In this document: piece after piece, positions 32,574 through 40,712 of the stretch
Layout of the letters: every line of letters begins with the position of its first letter
Numbering within the stretch: position 1 is the stretch's first letter
DNA from: Chitinophagaceae bacterium
GTDB lineage: Bacteria > Bacteroidota > Bacteroidia > Chitinophagales > Chitinophagaceae
DNA: 64,000 nt
NCBI GenBank assembly: GCA_022841365.1
Contig: JALHRP010000001.1
Span: forward strand, 1 to 64,000
Direction of reading: 5' to 3'
Position numbers and translations under genes: made by a program
Notes under the pieces: model-generated
Seen by the model: the letters and a program-made list of their open reading frames with translations, nothing else
Database searches by the model: none
What the model was told of the DNA's origin: nothing

Positions 32574-34007
32574 ATGAAAACAACAATGCTGATTATCTGT
32601 TGCTTCTTCATGAAAACAGTTGTTCTTTCCCAGACAAGTGTTTACAGCAACGATATTATTTATACAACCAACAGTACCGATACGATTTTTATTACCGGGT
32701 CACTTGTAAACAATGCATCCGCATCGTTACAAAATACCAACGGGAATATTTATGTGCAGCAACATTTGCAAAACAATCAGGCCGGAATGATCACCGGTTC
32801 GGGTAAACTATGGTTTACAGGAACAGCACAGCAAATTGTAACAGGTACGGCTGAAATGCGCACTCATACATGGATCGTTAACAACAGTGCCGGTGTGCTG
32901 TTGCAAAACAGAGTGGGAATAGGAAACGGAACAACAGGAAGTCTGGAATTTGTAAATGGAAAAATAGAAAGCGGCACCGCTTTGCAGGATGTATTGTTTT
33001 ATCCAAACAGCAGTTACAGCGGTTACAGCAATGCTGCACATATTATTGGTTACTGCAGTAAAAGAGGAATTACTGATTTTACTTATCCCATTGGTGATGG
33101 AACTTATCGTACCGATCTGGATATTTCATCACTCTCCTCAGAAACCCAGTTTCAGTGCAAATATTTTGGAAACGGGTTTGGTGCCTACACAGCCATTGCT
33201 CCGCTGGTAAGTGTGTTTGATAAAGAGTACTGGACACTCGACCGTGTTTCCGGAAGTTCGGCTGCAGAAATTACATTGAAATGGAACGACAGTCGTAAGG
33301 TATTGAATCATGCATTGCCTGCCGGTCTTCGTGTAGGGCACTACGTTACCGGAACTGGATGGATAAGTGAAGGTGGCACCGGGAGTGGCAATACCGCAAC
33401 AGGAACAGTAAAAAGCATCATGGTGAACAGTTTCAGTCCGTTTACGTTTGCATCTGAAAGCGCCGTATTACCCGTAAAATTAAGTTCGTTTAAAACAGCA
33501 GCAGAAACCGACTGCAGTGTACGTATCAGCTGGGTGTCGCAGGATGAATCAGAAGTAATCGAATATCAGTTACAACGCAGCAGTGATGCAAAGAACTGGA
33601 AAACGTTTCAAACAGTTGCTGCAAAGAACAATGGATCTTTTATAAACAGTTACAGCGTTCGTGATGAGCAAAACGAAAAATTATCCTGGTACTACCGGTT
33701 AAAAGTAATTGAGCAAAATAATCATGTTGTGTATTCAGGTATCAGCAGAGCCACCACATCCTGCGATCAGAAACAAACGCAGGTATACCCAACTGTTACA
33801 AGTAATGCAGTATGGGTGACCAGTAACAGTCAGTTACAAAGTTCAATTATGGTTATGGACTTAAACGGAAGAATATTGAACAGATACCATGCTGTAAATG
33901 CTCAAAACTATATGATTGATCTCAGCGCTTATGCATCTGGCGCCTATTATATACAGGTACAGAGCGGAGGAAAAACAGAAAGTTTTAAAGTTGTAAAAAC
34001 CAATTGA
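32574..34007 (+). CDS. T9SS type A sorting domain-containing surface protein
   Basis: A 477-residue protein with a signal peptide (MLIICCFFMKTVVLSQ). The central part is repetitive beta structure (Asn/Thr-rich, VQQHLQNNQAGMITGSGKLW, FTYPIGDGTYRTDLD). Residues about 300-395 form a fibronectin-like region ending in SWYYRLKVIEQNNHVVYSG. The last 80 residues (VYPTVTSNAVWVTSN, MDLNGRILNRY, YASGAYYIQVQSGGKTESFKVVK) are a T9SS type A sorting domain, so the protein is exported through the outer membrane and probably anchored to the surface. A strong terminator follows. Confidence 0.9.
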   Translation: MKTTMLIICCFFMKTVVLSQTSVYSNDIIYTTNSTDTIFITGSLVNNASASLQNTNGNIYVQQHLQNNQAGMITGSGKLWFTGTAQQIVTGTAEMRTHTWIVNNSAGVLLQNRVGIGNGTTGSLEFVNGKIESGTALQDVLFYPNSSYSGYSNAAHIIGYCSKRGITDFTYPIGDGTYRTDLDISSLSSETQFQCKYFGNGFGAYTAIAPLVSVFDKEYWTLDRVSGSSAAEITLKWNDSRKVLNHALPAGLRVGHYVTGTGWISEGGTGSGNTATGTVKSIMVNSFSPFTFASESAVLPVKLSSFKTAAETDCSVRISWVSQDESEVIEYQLQRSSDAKNWKTFQTVAAKNNGSFINSYSVRDEQNEKLSWYYRLKVIEQNNHVVYSGISRATTSCDQKQTQVYPTVTSNAVWVTSNSQLQSSIMVMDLNGRILNRYHAVNAQNYMIDLSAYASGAYYIQVQSGGKTESFKVVKTN

Positions 34008-34023
34008 TCATAAACGAAATGAT

Positions 34024-34055
34024 ATGGCCGCTGCATTGCAGCGGCTTTTTTATTT
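34024..34055 (+). terminator. intrinsic terminator after the surface protein gene pair
   Basis: GCCGCTGC / GCAGCGGC stem (about 34027-34034 with 34038-34045) with an ATT loop, followed by TTTTTTATTTT. It separates the two surface protein genes from the ACP-P450 operon. Confidence 0.9.
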
Positions 34056-34176
34056 TCTGTTATTCTCAGAATAAAATCTTTTACAGATGCAGCATATTGT
34101 TTCAAGTATACTCATCGGCATCAATCAAAAAAAAATCACCTGATTGCAGTGTGCTTTTTATATCATATTTCATTTA

Positions 34177-34184
34177 TATCTTCG
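34177..34184 (+). promoter_or_regulatory. possible -7 element for the ACP-P450-MBOAT operon
   Basis: TATCTTCG, one mismatch from TAnnTTTG, lies 42 bases before the ACP ATG and 130 bases after the terminator. A T-rich stretch at 34155-34159 could be the -33 region. No other candidate is seen in the gap. Confidence 0.35.
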
Positions 34185-34226
34185 CCGCTTAAAATCAATC
34201 ATTCATTTTTACTAACCGATAAACAC

Positions 34227-34463
34227 ATGACGAATCAGGAAATCAAACACTGGCTCATTCAAAAAATTGCTGAAGAATCAGATCTCAAAGCAGAGACCAT
34301 TGACGTCAACGCCCCCATTGATACATTTAACCTCGATTCTCTTTCAATGATCTCTCTTTCGTATGATCTCGAAACGGTTCTGGGAAAAGAAATTGATCCC
34401 ACTGTTTTCTGGCAGCATAATACCATTGATAAACTGGCATCCGCTATTGAAACTCTTCCGTAA
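34227..34463 (+). CDS. acyl carrier protein
   Basis: A 78-residue four-helix carrier protein. TFNLDSLSMISLSYDLE contains Ser38, the phosphopantetheine attachment site (DSL motif). The protein is acidic, as expected. The ATG at 34227 is chosen because the longer frame adds an unlikely N-terminus of 26 residues. The motif LDSLS is closer to carrier proteins of secondary metabolism than to housekeeping AcpP (DSLD). It is the first gene of a four-gene unit; its stop overlaps the P450 start (TAATG). No adenylation or ketosynthase gene is adjacent. Confidence 0.92.
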   Translation: MTNQEIKHWLIQKIAEESDLKAETIDVNAPIDTFNLDSLSMISLSYDLETVLGKEIDPTVFWQHNTIDKLASAIETLP

Positions 34464-35668
34464 TGGCAGTGTGGAATCCTTATACAGCAGGTTATTTTAA
34501 TCATCCTTACCACCACCTTGCTGATTGCCGCAATACAGCACCGGTGCAGATTGGTGTACATAAAGAATGGTTGTTGTTCAGTTATAAAGATGTAAAAGAA
34601 ATCCTGCGCTCACCTGCGTTTGGTGCTTCCCGTCTCAGCGAATACTTTACACAAAAAGAACCGGTGATACTGGAAAAAGGTACCTGTCCGTTTCTTGCAA
34701 AAGGTACCCAATCCTGGTTAATGTATCTCGAAGGAAAGGATCATACACGTATCCGTTCACTGGCTGATGCCGCCATCCGTCAGTTTAATTTTACTCCGGC
34801 CATTGAAAGGGCTGTTGCTGTTTGCTTTGAGCAGAATAAAACAGCGCAGCAACTGGATGTGGTTGATATTGCCACACAGATACCCATGTACATTGTGGAG
34901 CAATTGATGGGCACCAGCGGCATGTGTACGTATGAACAGGTAAAGCGTTTTTCTCACCTGCTGGCCGTATCGCAGGATCTGTTTGTTTCTAAAACAACTT
35001 ACCGTGATGTAAACAGTGAGTTTGAATGGGCGTTTTCTTTTTTTGGAAAGCTGTATAAAAAAGCCGGCACAAATGCTAATCCCGATCTCATTCATTTTTT
35101 GCACAATTTAAATGCAGCAGAAGGTTATCAGTTAACAGATGATGAAATGATTTCGCTCATCACGGTTATTTTTATGGCGGCACTTGAAACAACAAAAGAC
35201 AGTATGAGTGTGATCCTGCACGAAATATTAAAGGATCCAGCACTGGCTGCTTATATTGAAACTGCAACGGAAACAGAGATCAATATTCTTACAGAAGAAT
35301 TTTTACGCTTTGCATCGCCGCTGCAATACACGGTACGTGTAGCACATGAAGATGTGGAGTTTCGTGAACACCGGTTTGCAAAAGGAACCCGTTTGTTCTT
35401 ATGTCTTGCTTCAGCAAACAGAGATCCGGCGGTATTTGAAAATCCCGACAGCATTGTACCCGACAGAAAATACAATCCGCATCTTTCATTCGGGTCGGGC
35501 ATGCACTCCTGCCTTGGTGCAAGAGTTGCCAGAAACGAAATACGCAGCTGGCTGAAACCGGTTAACAAACAACTGCTGCAGTACAAACTTGCAGCAGGCA
35601 CCACAGCAGTTTGGCAAAAAACAATTTTTATGCGTGGTTTAAAAAGCCTCATCATTGAACGCAACTAA
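34463..35668 (+). CDS. cytochrome P450
   Basis: A 401-residue soluble bacterial P450. The I-helix motif is AALETTKDS (about residue 238), the ExxR motif is in TEEFLRFA, and the haem loop FGSGMHSCLGARVARNE carries the thiolate Cys at about residue 348. No membrane anchor is visible. The gene overlaps the carrier-protein stop and is followed 3 bases later by the MBOAT gene. The context suggests a substrate held on the carrier protein, as known for BioI-type and NRPS-linked P450s; this is inference. No ferredoxin or reductase gene lies in the window next to it, so electrons must come from elsewhere. Confidence 0.95.
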   Translation: MAVWNPYTAGYFNHPYHHLADCRNTAPVQIGVHKEWLLFSYKDVKEILRSPAFGASRLSEYFTQKEPVILEKGTCPFLAKGTQSWLMYLEGKDHTRIRSLADAAIRQFNFTPAIERAVAVCFEQNKTAQQLDVVDIATQIPMYIVEQLMGTSGMCTYEQVKRFSHLLAVSQDLFVSKTTYRDVNSEFEWAFSFFGKLYKKAGTNANPDLIHFLHNLNAAEGYQLTDDEMISLITVIFMAALETTKDSMSVILHEILKDPALAAYIETATETEINILTEEFLRFASPLQYTVRVAHEDVEFREHRFAKGTRLFLCLASANRDPAVFENPDSIVPDRKYNPHLSFGSGMHSCLGARVARNEIRSWLKPVNKQLLQYKLAAGTTAVWQKTIFMRGLKSLIIERN

Positions 35669-35671
35669 ACC

Positions 35672-37078
35672 ATGCTAACCATCAGCTTTTCTGTTTTATT
35701 TTCTGTAACTGCGTTTGCAGTGATTGCTTTCTTATGTTGCAAACCGCAACATCGCTGGATTATTTTACTACTGGCAAGCTTATTCTTTTATTTTTTGTTG
35801 ACAGGTTTGCAGGTGCTGATCCTGTTTCTGTTTACAGCCATTATTTACGCCGGCACAATTGTAACAGATACCGTTGATGATAAACGGAAGCGGAAAAAAA
35901 GAGCGCAGTTTTTTGCAGCAATCAGTTTACTTCCGTTACTGCTGGTGAAGCTGCTTCCGTTTTTACCGGAAGCGATCATCCGTTTAGTACCCGCTATTCC
36001 TGTAGAATACAAAGCCTATCAGTCGCAGTTGATTGAAATAGCCGGTATTTCTTATTTTACTTTTAACGGTATTGGTTATTTAATGGATGTACGCAAGAAG
36101 TATATCAGCCCATCACGCAACTATTTTTTTGTATTGCTGTATATTTCATTTTTTCCCATCATACTTGCAGGTCCCATGCACCGTGCCCAGCAATTGTTTC
36201 CACAATTCAGAAATCAGCTGCAGTTATCAGCTGAAAATTTTTCAGAAGGCTTTCGATTGCTGCTCTGGGGACTGTTTAAAAACTTTGTGCTTTCGCAACA
36301 GTGTTATTTTTTAATGACAACTATTGAACGTGGCCATGCAGGCGGATGGTATGTATTGCTGCAGGGCTTTGCTTTTTTTGTGTATCTCTATTTTAACTTC
36401 AGCTCTTATATTGACATCTTCAGCGGTATTGCACGCATCTTTAACATACAACTGGTAAAGAATTTCAACAACAGGGTGTATGCATCCTCTTCACGCAAAC
36501 AGTTTTGGGAAGGCTGGCATATTACACTCAATCACTGGTTCAGGGACTATGTATTTTTTCCGCTTGCAAAAGGCATTCAAACAAAATGGGCATTTAATGT
36601 TGCATTGTTGTTTACGTTTCTTCTCATTGGTTTGTGGCATGGCATTTCCTGGCGCTTTGCATGTTGGGGTATTGCCAACGGTTTGTGGATGATTTTAGAA
36701 CAACAGTTGAAACCTTATTTTTCATTTATTTCACCGGCAGTGCGTAAACATGCCGGTATGTTGTATCATCTTTCCATTGCTGCATTTATTGCATTGCTGT
36801 TTAGTACAGCAGATCCGCTTACCGCCTACAAGGCATTGTTTTCTGCAACAACGATTGATGCAGGGGCACCGCAACTCCTGCTGCTGCATACGGGACTGGT
36901 GCTGTTGTTTTTTATTCCCTTCGATCTGGTTGCACGACGTATGGGTAACGAACCGATTGAAGTATACTGGGGTAAACAAAAATGCTGGGTGCGATGGACG
37001 GCATATGTTATTACAGCAGTGTGTATTTTATTTTTTACGGTTAACTGGACAATCAATTCTTATTATTTCAGATTCTGA
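35672..37078 (+). CDS. MBOAT family O-acyltransferase (AlgI/DltB-like)
   Basis: A 468-residue integral membrane protein with about 11 hydrophobic segments. QFWEGWHITLNHWFRDYVFFPL and LIGLWHGISWRFACWGIANG (catalytic His near residue 322) are the two hallmark blocks of AlgI, DltB and PatA. FPIILAGPMHRAQQLFPQF is the third. These proteins pass an acyl group from a cytoplasmic donor through the membrane to an extracytoplasmic acceptor. The donor here is probably the carrier protein encoded two genes upstream, as DltC is for DltB. The stop overlaps the next ATG (TGATG). Confidence 0.95.
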   Translation: MLTISFSVLFSVTAFAVIAFLCCKPQHRWIILLLASLFFYFLLTGLQVLILFLFTAIIYAGTIVTDTVDDKRKRKKRAQFFAAISLLPLLLVKLLPFLPEAIIRLVPAIPVEYKAYQSQLIEIAGISYFTFNGIGYLMDVRKKYISPSRNYFFVLLYISFFPIILAGPMHRAQQLFPQFRNQLQLSAENFSEGFRLLLWGLFKNFVLSQQCYFLMTTIERGHAGGWYVLLQGFAFFVYLYFNFSSYIDIFSGIARIFNIQLVKNFNNRVYASSSRKQFWEGWHITLNHWFRDYVFFPLAKGIQTKWAFNVALLFTFLLIGLWHGISWRFACWGIANGLWMILEQQLKPYFSFISPAVRKHAGMLYHLSIAAFIALLFSTADPLTAYKALFSATTIDAGAPQLLLLHTGLVLLFFIPFDLVARRMGNEPIEVYWGKQKCWVRWTAYVITAVCILFFTVNWTINSYYFRF

Positions 37079-38016
37079 TGAAACAGCAATCATTATATCA
37101 ATCGTTTTACAAACTGGCGTTTTTTACAGTGCTCATGGCAACAGTGATTGTTGCAGTGAAAACGATGGTATTAAAAAAACTGCAGGTGAACAATGTGTTT
37201 ACTGCTGTGTACAAACCGAAACAGACGGGTACAACCAATATTTATTTTATTGGAACAAGCCGCACCAAATGCGCCATTGATGATTCACTGCTCAACAACG
37301 ATCTTCCGCAGGTGCAGTGCTTTAATGCAGGATTGGGATACGGCACATTTATCAGCAATGCGGTACTTGCACAAAAAATAATGCGGACAGTGCAGCATGC
37401 AACAGTTATTATTGAATTGTCGGTAGCCAATGGACGAATGCCGGATCATTTCAGTCTGTTGTGTGATCCTGCAACTACTGCAACAGCTATGTGGCCGCTG
37501 GTACAAACCACCACTCTCAAAGAGCTGTACCATGTGTATGGTCCGTTTACAGAAACGTATCTCACCGATTACATCAATCCCAAACCGTATATGAAATTAT
37601 ATACCGGGAGTTATCAGTTAAAGCAATTGTTTGGTCAGCAAAAAAAACACGATAGTCTCAACTACAACCCCGGTACATTTCTTACTGCAGCAAACATCGC
37701 ATCTGCAGCAACAGCGGCAACATTGCCCGACGTTTATCATACCATTTTGCAGCGACTTTTATCAACTGCAAAGCAAACCAACAGCCAAGTTTTATTTGTA
37801 TTGCCCCTTACCATCAGCGACCCTGCAGAAAAAAAACGCTTGCTTAATCTGTACAACAATATTTCCGCTGCACATCAACTGCGTTACAGCGACTCGTTTC
37901 TACGTTCTATTAACAACCCCGCTTACCTGGCCGATGCTATACATCTCAATGCAACAGGTGCGGTTGTTTATACCAATTATGTGAAGGAGTGGATTGAAAG
38001 AAAAGTAGTGAAGTGA
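37078..38016 (+). CDS. membrane-anchored SGNH-hydrolase-like protein (DltD/AlgJ-type partner)
   Basis: A 312-residue protein with one N-terminal membrane segment (LAFFTVLMATVIVAVKT) and an extracytoplasmic domain. YFIGTSRTKCAIDDSLL carries the putative nucleophile Ser (about 60) and ADAIHLNATGAVVY carries the Asp286/His289 pair (DxxH) of SGNH enzymes. Such proteins follow MBOAT genes in dlt, alginate and cellulose acetylation clusters and complete transfer to the acceptor. It is the last gene of the operon. Its final 38 codons are repeated, diverged, at 38689-38811. Confidence 0.78.
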   Translation: MKQQSLYQSFYKLAFFTVLMATVIVAVKTMVLKKLQVNNVFTAVYKPKQTGTTNIYFIGTSRTKCAIDDSLLNNDLPQVQCFNAGLGYGTFISNAVLAQKIMRTVQHATVIIELSVANGRMPDHFSLLCDPATTATAMWPLVQTTTLKELYHVYGPFTETYLTDYINPKPYMKLYTGSYQLKQLFGQQKKHDSLNYNPGTFLTAANIASAATAATLPDVYHTILQRLLSTAKQTNSQVLFVLPLTISDPAEKKRLLNLYNNISAAHQLRYSDSFLRSINNPAYLADAIHLNATGAVVYTNYVKEWIERKVVK

Positions 38017-38025
38017 AGGATGGTT
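37903..38025 (+). repeat. left copy of a 123-bp duplicated segment (end of the SGNH gene)
   Basis: It aligns without gaps to 38689-38811 with 8 differences in 123 bases. Six of these are third-position silent changes in the first 45 bases; two near the stop change amino acids (Lys to Glu, Val to Met). Between the copies lies the ParDE pair. Confidence 0.95.
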
Positions 38026-38052
38026 CTTGTACAGGTTAAGTAAGCTGTGATT

Positions 38053-38352
38053 TTACGCTTGTAGTTTATTTTTCAAATCCATTTGAGCGTACAATATCCT
38101 CACTATTTCAATTTTATTCACGGTAAGCTTTCTGTAAAATAAGATGTGTTGACCGGCTTTAAATCCCAAAAGGTCATTCTTAATTTCCGGATAGTTTTTT
38201 CCTAATGCTTTGCCATTTGCCAAATACCCGCATGTATCTAACAGCATGAAGTAATATTTGTCAGCTTGCCTTTCTGACCAGGTGTTAACTGTATATTCCC
38301 AAATTGCAGATAAGTCCTGAACAGCTTTTTTGGTAAGTATGTAATCAGCCAT
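38053..38352 (-). CDS. parE: ParE/RelE family toxin
   Basis: A 99-residue protein of the RelE/ParE superfamily. ILTKKAVQDLSAIWEYTVNTWSERQADKYY is the usual two-helix start, and GFKAGQHILFYRKL...IEIVRILYAQMDL the beta core with the conserved C-terminal strand. It overlaps the antitoxin gene by 8 bases. By family knowledge it poisons gyrase or acts as an mRNA nuclease; its closeness to ParE suggests the former. Confidence 0.92.
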   Translation of the reverse strand: MADYILTKKAVQDLSAIWEYTVNTWSERQADKYYFMLLDTCGYLANGKALGKNYPEIKNDLLGFKAGQHILFYRKLTVNKIEIVRILYAQMDLKNKLQA

Positions 38353-38596
38353 TTTTTCTTCTGGCAGTCTTTAATTTTTCAAGATGTTTTTTGGCGTCGA
38401 AGTTTCTGGCTGTACCACTTTCTATGCCCTCTGTAATCGCTTTTTTAAGCATTTGTATTTTAGTTTCTTCCTCTTCGAGCAGTCGAAGACCTGCACGTAT
38501 AACTTCACTGGCATTCTTGAACCGCCCGGTTAATACTTTGTTGTCAACGAAATCTTCAAAATGATTTCCCAGTGAGATGGAAGTATTGCGTCCCAT
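38345..38596 (-). CDS. parD: ParD family antitoxin
   Basis: An 83-residue protein with a ribbon-helix-helix start (RNTSISLGNHFEDFVDNKVLTG), the ParD signature RFKNASEVIRAGLRLLEEEE and a helical, toxin-binding C-terminus. It is first in the two-gene operon. The AT-rich sequence just upstream (TTACCAATATTTGG, read near 38617-38632, contains a short palindrome) may be its operator. Confidence 0.92.
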   Translation of the reverse strand: MGRNTSISLGNHFEDFVDNKVLTGRFKNASEVIRAGLRLLEEEETKIQMLKKAITEGIESGTARNFDAKKHLEKLKTARRKNG

Positions 38597-38688
38597 TGTT
38601 TTAAAATTTTAATAAAGTTACCAAATATTGGTAACTATCCAAATCTTAGGATGTTAAATGATCACAACGAACATTGAAGTAACTTCTC

Positions 38689-38811
38689 CGTTCCATCAAC
38701 AACCCGGCTTACCTGGCCGACGCCATTCATCTCAATGCAACAGGTGCGGTTGTTTATACCAATTATGTGAAGGAGTGGATTGAAAGAGAAGTAATGAAGT
38801 GAAGGATGGTT
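38689..38811 (+). pseudogene. truncated remnant of a second SGNH-like gene
   Basis: The last 38 codons and stop of an SGNH-like gene (INNPAYLADAIHLNATGAVV then YTNYVKEWIEREVMK), without any upstream part. The pattern of silent changes compared with the intact gene suggests that it was once a functional paralogue that diverged under selection before losing its 5' part, rather than a fresh duplication. The deleted part lies where the ParDE module now sits. Confidence 0.8.
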
Positions 38812-38851
38812 TTTCACAGTTCATGTTGGCTGCAGGTTTGGTTTGCTTTTG

Positions 38852-39298
38852 CTATTTCGATTGAATCTTTTTAAGTTTTAATTTAATGTCTTTAGCAAAT
38901 AATATTTGAACAAATTTTGTTGAGTCAAAAGGCCCCAAGACATGAGACTTTATCAAATTAATTGTACTGTCATTGTCTTGTATAATCTTTACTTTAAAAC
39001 CTTTGTCGATAATCCAATATTGAAAATTTGTTTCTTGTCTTGATAATGCAGACTTAGCAATAATCCAATTTAAGTCATATCCATATTCTGTAACTGTCAT
39101 GGGAACGATTTCAATGCCTGAATTTGAACAAGCCTTTTCAGAATAAAGAATTCTTCTGTCTACGTTATCATATTCGGATAAATAAAAGTTATTTCCAAGA
39201 CTTTCTTCTTTAATAAATGGACAACAGGAGTTGCACAAAAATATTAATCCAATAAAAAGAAGAAATATTTTTTGTTCATTTAAAATTGTCGATGTCAC
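38852..39298 (-). CDS. hypothetical lipoprotein, possible cassette gene
   Basis: A 148-residue protein with a lipoprotein-like signal (FLLFIGLIFLCNSCCPF; lipobox Cys near residue 25). It uses GTG as start (39298-39296). The mature part is not recognised. It is AT-rich. Its 5' end abuts the palindromic spacer at 39325-39532, which supports the idea that it was acquired as a unit. Confidence 0.55.
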   Translation of the reverse strand: MTSTILNEQKIFLLFIGLIFLCNSCCPFIKEESLGNNFYLSEYDNVDRRILYSEKACSNSGIEIVPMTVTEYGYDLNWIIAKSALSRQETNFQYWIIDKGFKVKIIQDNDSTINLIKSHVLGPFDSTKFVQILFAKDIKLKLKKIQSK

Positions 39299-39324
39299 TT
39301 ATTAAATTTGAAGCTGTTGAAAAC

Positions 39325-39532
39325 TTGCAGCCAACGTTCGAGGCTTTGTGCAGTTGGGGAATTGACCAACTGTCCGCCCGGAACTGAAGCTAAATTTATA
39401 ACTAAAAGCCGAAGTTTAGAACTACTGCCCAACAGAATTACCTCCGCCGAATATGAAGCTTGGATATGCACTGCCGATGATTGCTTCAACGTCCAGCCCC
39501 AATTGCACAAAACCTTTTGTTGCATGCAGGCT
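39325..39532. repeat. cassette spacer with imperfect terminal inverted repeats
   Basis: Arms CTTTGTGCAGTTGGGG (39344-39359) and CCCCAATTGCACAAAA (39497-39512) are inverted copies (14 of 16 match). CAACGT lies outside or next to each arm, and TTGCATGCA is at the right edge. GC content is higher than in the genes on both sides. Two open frames of 76 and 87 codons cross it but show no protein-like features. I recall similar sequences next to solitary genes in other Bacteroidota. Confidence 0.6.
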
Positions 39533-39533
39533 A

Positions 39534-40076
39534 TTACGGACGACCTTCTGGCACATATCCTAAATTTTTAAAAAACTGTCTTAGTTCTAAATGCTGGTCT
39601 AGGTCAAAGCCAAACATGTATTGACTTGTAGGAACAAACATTGTCCTTTCACAAGTGAAGCAAACATTTACCCAAGCAACAGGCTTTTTATTTTTGTCAA
39701 AAAATATAATTGCGTCACGGTAAGCAGGCATGCAATCACCATCTGTCCATTTTTCGTTTTTCTTGATTGGTCGAGGTCGCAGAATAATAGATAAGTTGTC
39801 AATCTGGGATTGAGATAAAACTATAGTCTTGATTTTTTTTGTAATTGGGTTGCCTGTTGAGTCAATTATTCCCGTTGCTTCATTTCCTACAAGGTATGTC
39901 ATGGGCTTTAATGTACCGTTTTGTTCTTTATCTCTGTCAACTGAAAATATTTTAACTGATTGATATTCTATTCTTGGAAAAGGAATAGTGTCAACATGGC
40001 TTTTTTGGTCTGTAGAATTACAGGAGATAAAAATCGCCAGTAGAAATGCAACACTAAATATAACGGAATGTCTCAT
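39534..40076 (-). CDS. hypothetical lipoprotein, possible cassette gene
   Basis: A 180-residue protein starting at the ATG 40076-40074 (MRHSVIFSVAFLLAIFISC; lipobox Cys at about residue 19). A longer in-frame start at 40163 overlaps the upstream gene and is rejected. Mature sequence includes IKTIVLSQSQIDNLSIILRP and PVAWVNVCFTCERTMFVP, with a CFTC pair. No family is recognised. The stop lies 2 bases from the palindromic spacer. Confidence 0.6.
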   Translation of the reverse strand: MRHSVIFSVAFLLAIFISCNSTDQKSHVDTIPFPRIEYQSVKIFSVDRDKEQNGTLKPMTYLVGNEATGIIDSTGNPITKKIKTIVLSQSQIDNLSIILRPRPIKKNEKWTDGDCMPAYRDAIIFFDKNKKPVAWVNVCFTCERTMFVPTSQYMFGFDLDQHLELRQFFKNLGYVPEGRP

Positions 40077-40080
40077 TTGG

Positions 40081-40130
40081 CTTGCAGCAAACCCAATGTT
40101 GCCCGGAGGCGTTCGCCCTTTACTTGTCAA
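40081..40130. repeat. short cassette boundary sequence
   Basis: CTTGCAGCAAACCCAATGTT then GCCCGGAGGCGTTCGCCC separates two minus-strand genes. The start CTTGCAGC followed by an AATGTT/AACGTT motif is shared with the spacer at 39325. The GC-rich part differs in composition from the genes beside it. Confidence 0.45.
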
Positions 40131-40134
40131 GATA

Positions 40135-40587
40135 TTACAACTCATTTGGTGTGTCTTGTCCATAAAGAGTTGCTATACCATTTTGAGTTGTCGCAAGTTG
40201 CAATAATTCCTTTTGAAATTTGTCAATGCCACTTGGAACAACAATTATTTCCAATTTAATTTTATCCTTTTCTTCTTTTCTGTAGTTCGTTGCCACACTT
40301 TCTTCTAATTCGATTTGTACTCCAATATGTCCAGAATTGTCAATACAATAAAAAGTCATAGCAAAGTAAGAGTAACTATCTTTTTGTCCTGCCTCATGTA
40401 TTAAAGTTTTTGTGTCAACAGTTGGATAACCGACTAAAGATTTTGCAAAATTTTCTAACGAGGTACTTGTGTCATAAACTTCGGTTGTTCCTGTGTAGCG
40501 TCCATTTGATGCAAGAACTTTTAGTTCAAACATATCGTCGTCCTTCCAAACAATTTTAAGTTCTAAAAATGATTTTTGATTACCCAT
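40135..40587 (-). CDS. hypothetical protein, possible cassette gene
   Basis: A 150-residue protein starting at ATG 40587-40585 (MGNQKSFLELKIVWKDDDMF). The longer frame from 40686 is rejected because its start covers a boundary-like sequence (TTGCATGCAA at 40641-40650). It has no signal peptide; it looks like a soluble beta-rich cytosolic protein (VASNGRYTGTTEVYDTS, YFAMTFYCIDNSGHIGVQIE), perhaps an immunity-like or small binding protein. Function unknown. Confidence 0.55.
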   Translation of the reverse strand: MGNQKSFLELKIVWKDDDMFELKVLASNGRYTGTTEVYDTSTSLENFAKSLVGYPTVDTKTLIHEAGQKDSYSYFAMTFYCIDNSGHIGVQIELEESVATNYRKEEKDKIKLEIIVVPSGIDKFQKELLQLATTQNGIATLYGQDTPNEL

Positions 40588-40712
40588 AATTGTCAAGTGT
40601 CTAAAAGTGCTTTTTTGGAGAACGGAATGTCGCTTTACGCTTGCATGCAACTCATAAATATACGCACCTTCTTGTATAAAATACAACTGATTTTCAGCTT
40701 AAATTTATACAA

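Noticed and set aside
39295-39571. Two overlapping open frames (76 codons minus, 87 codons plus) across the cassette spacer
   Set aside because: They lie on an inverted-repeat sequence, have no signal peptide, hydrophobic or domain pattern, and their openness follows from the palindromic, GC-richer spacer.
38852-40700. Calling the cassette run a true integron
   Set aside because: No integrase gene is in the window, and the boundary motifs do not fit the attC core RYYYAAC/GTTRRRY well. I report only a cassette-like pattern.
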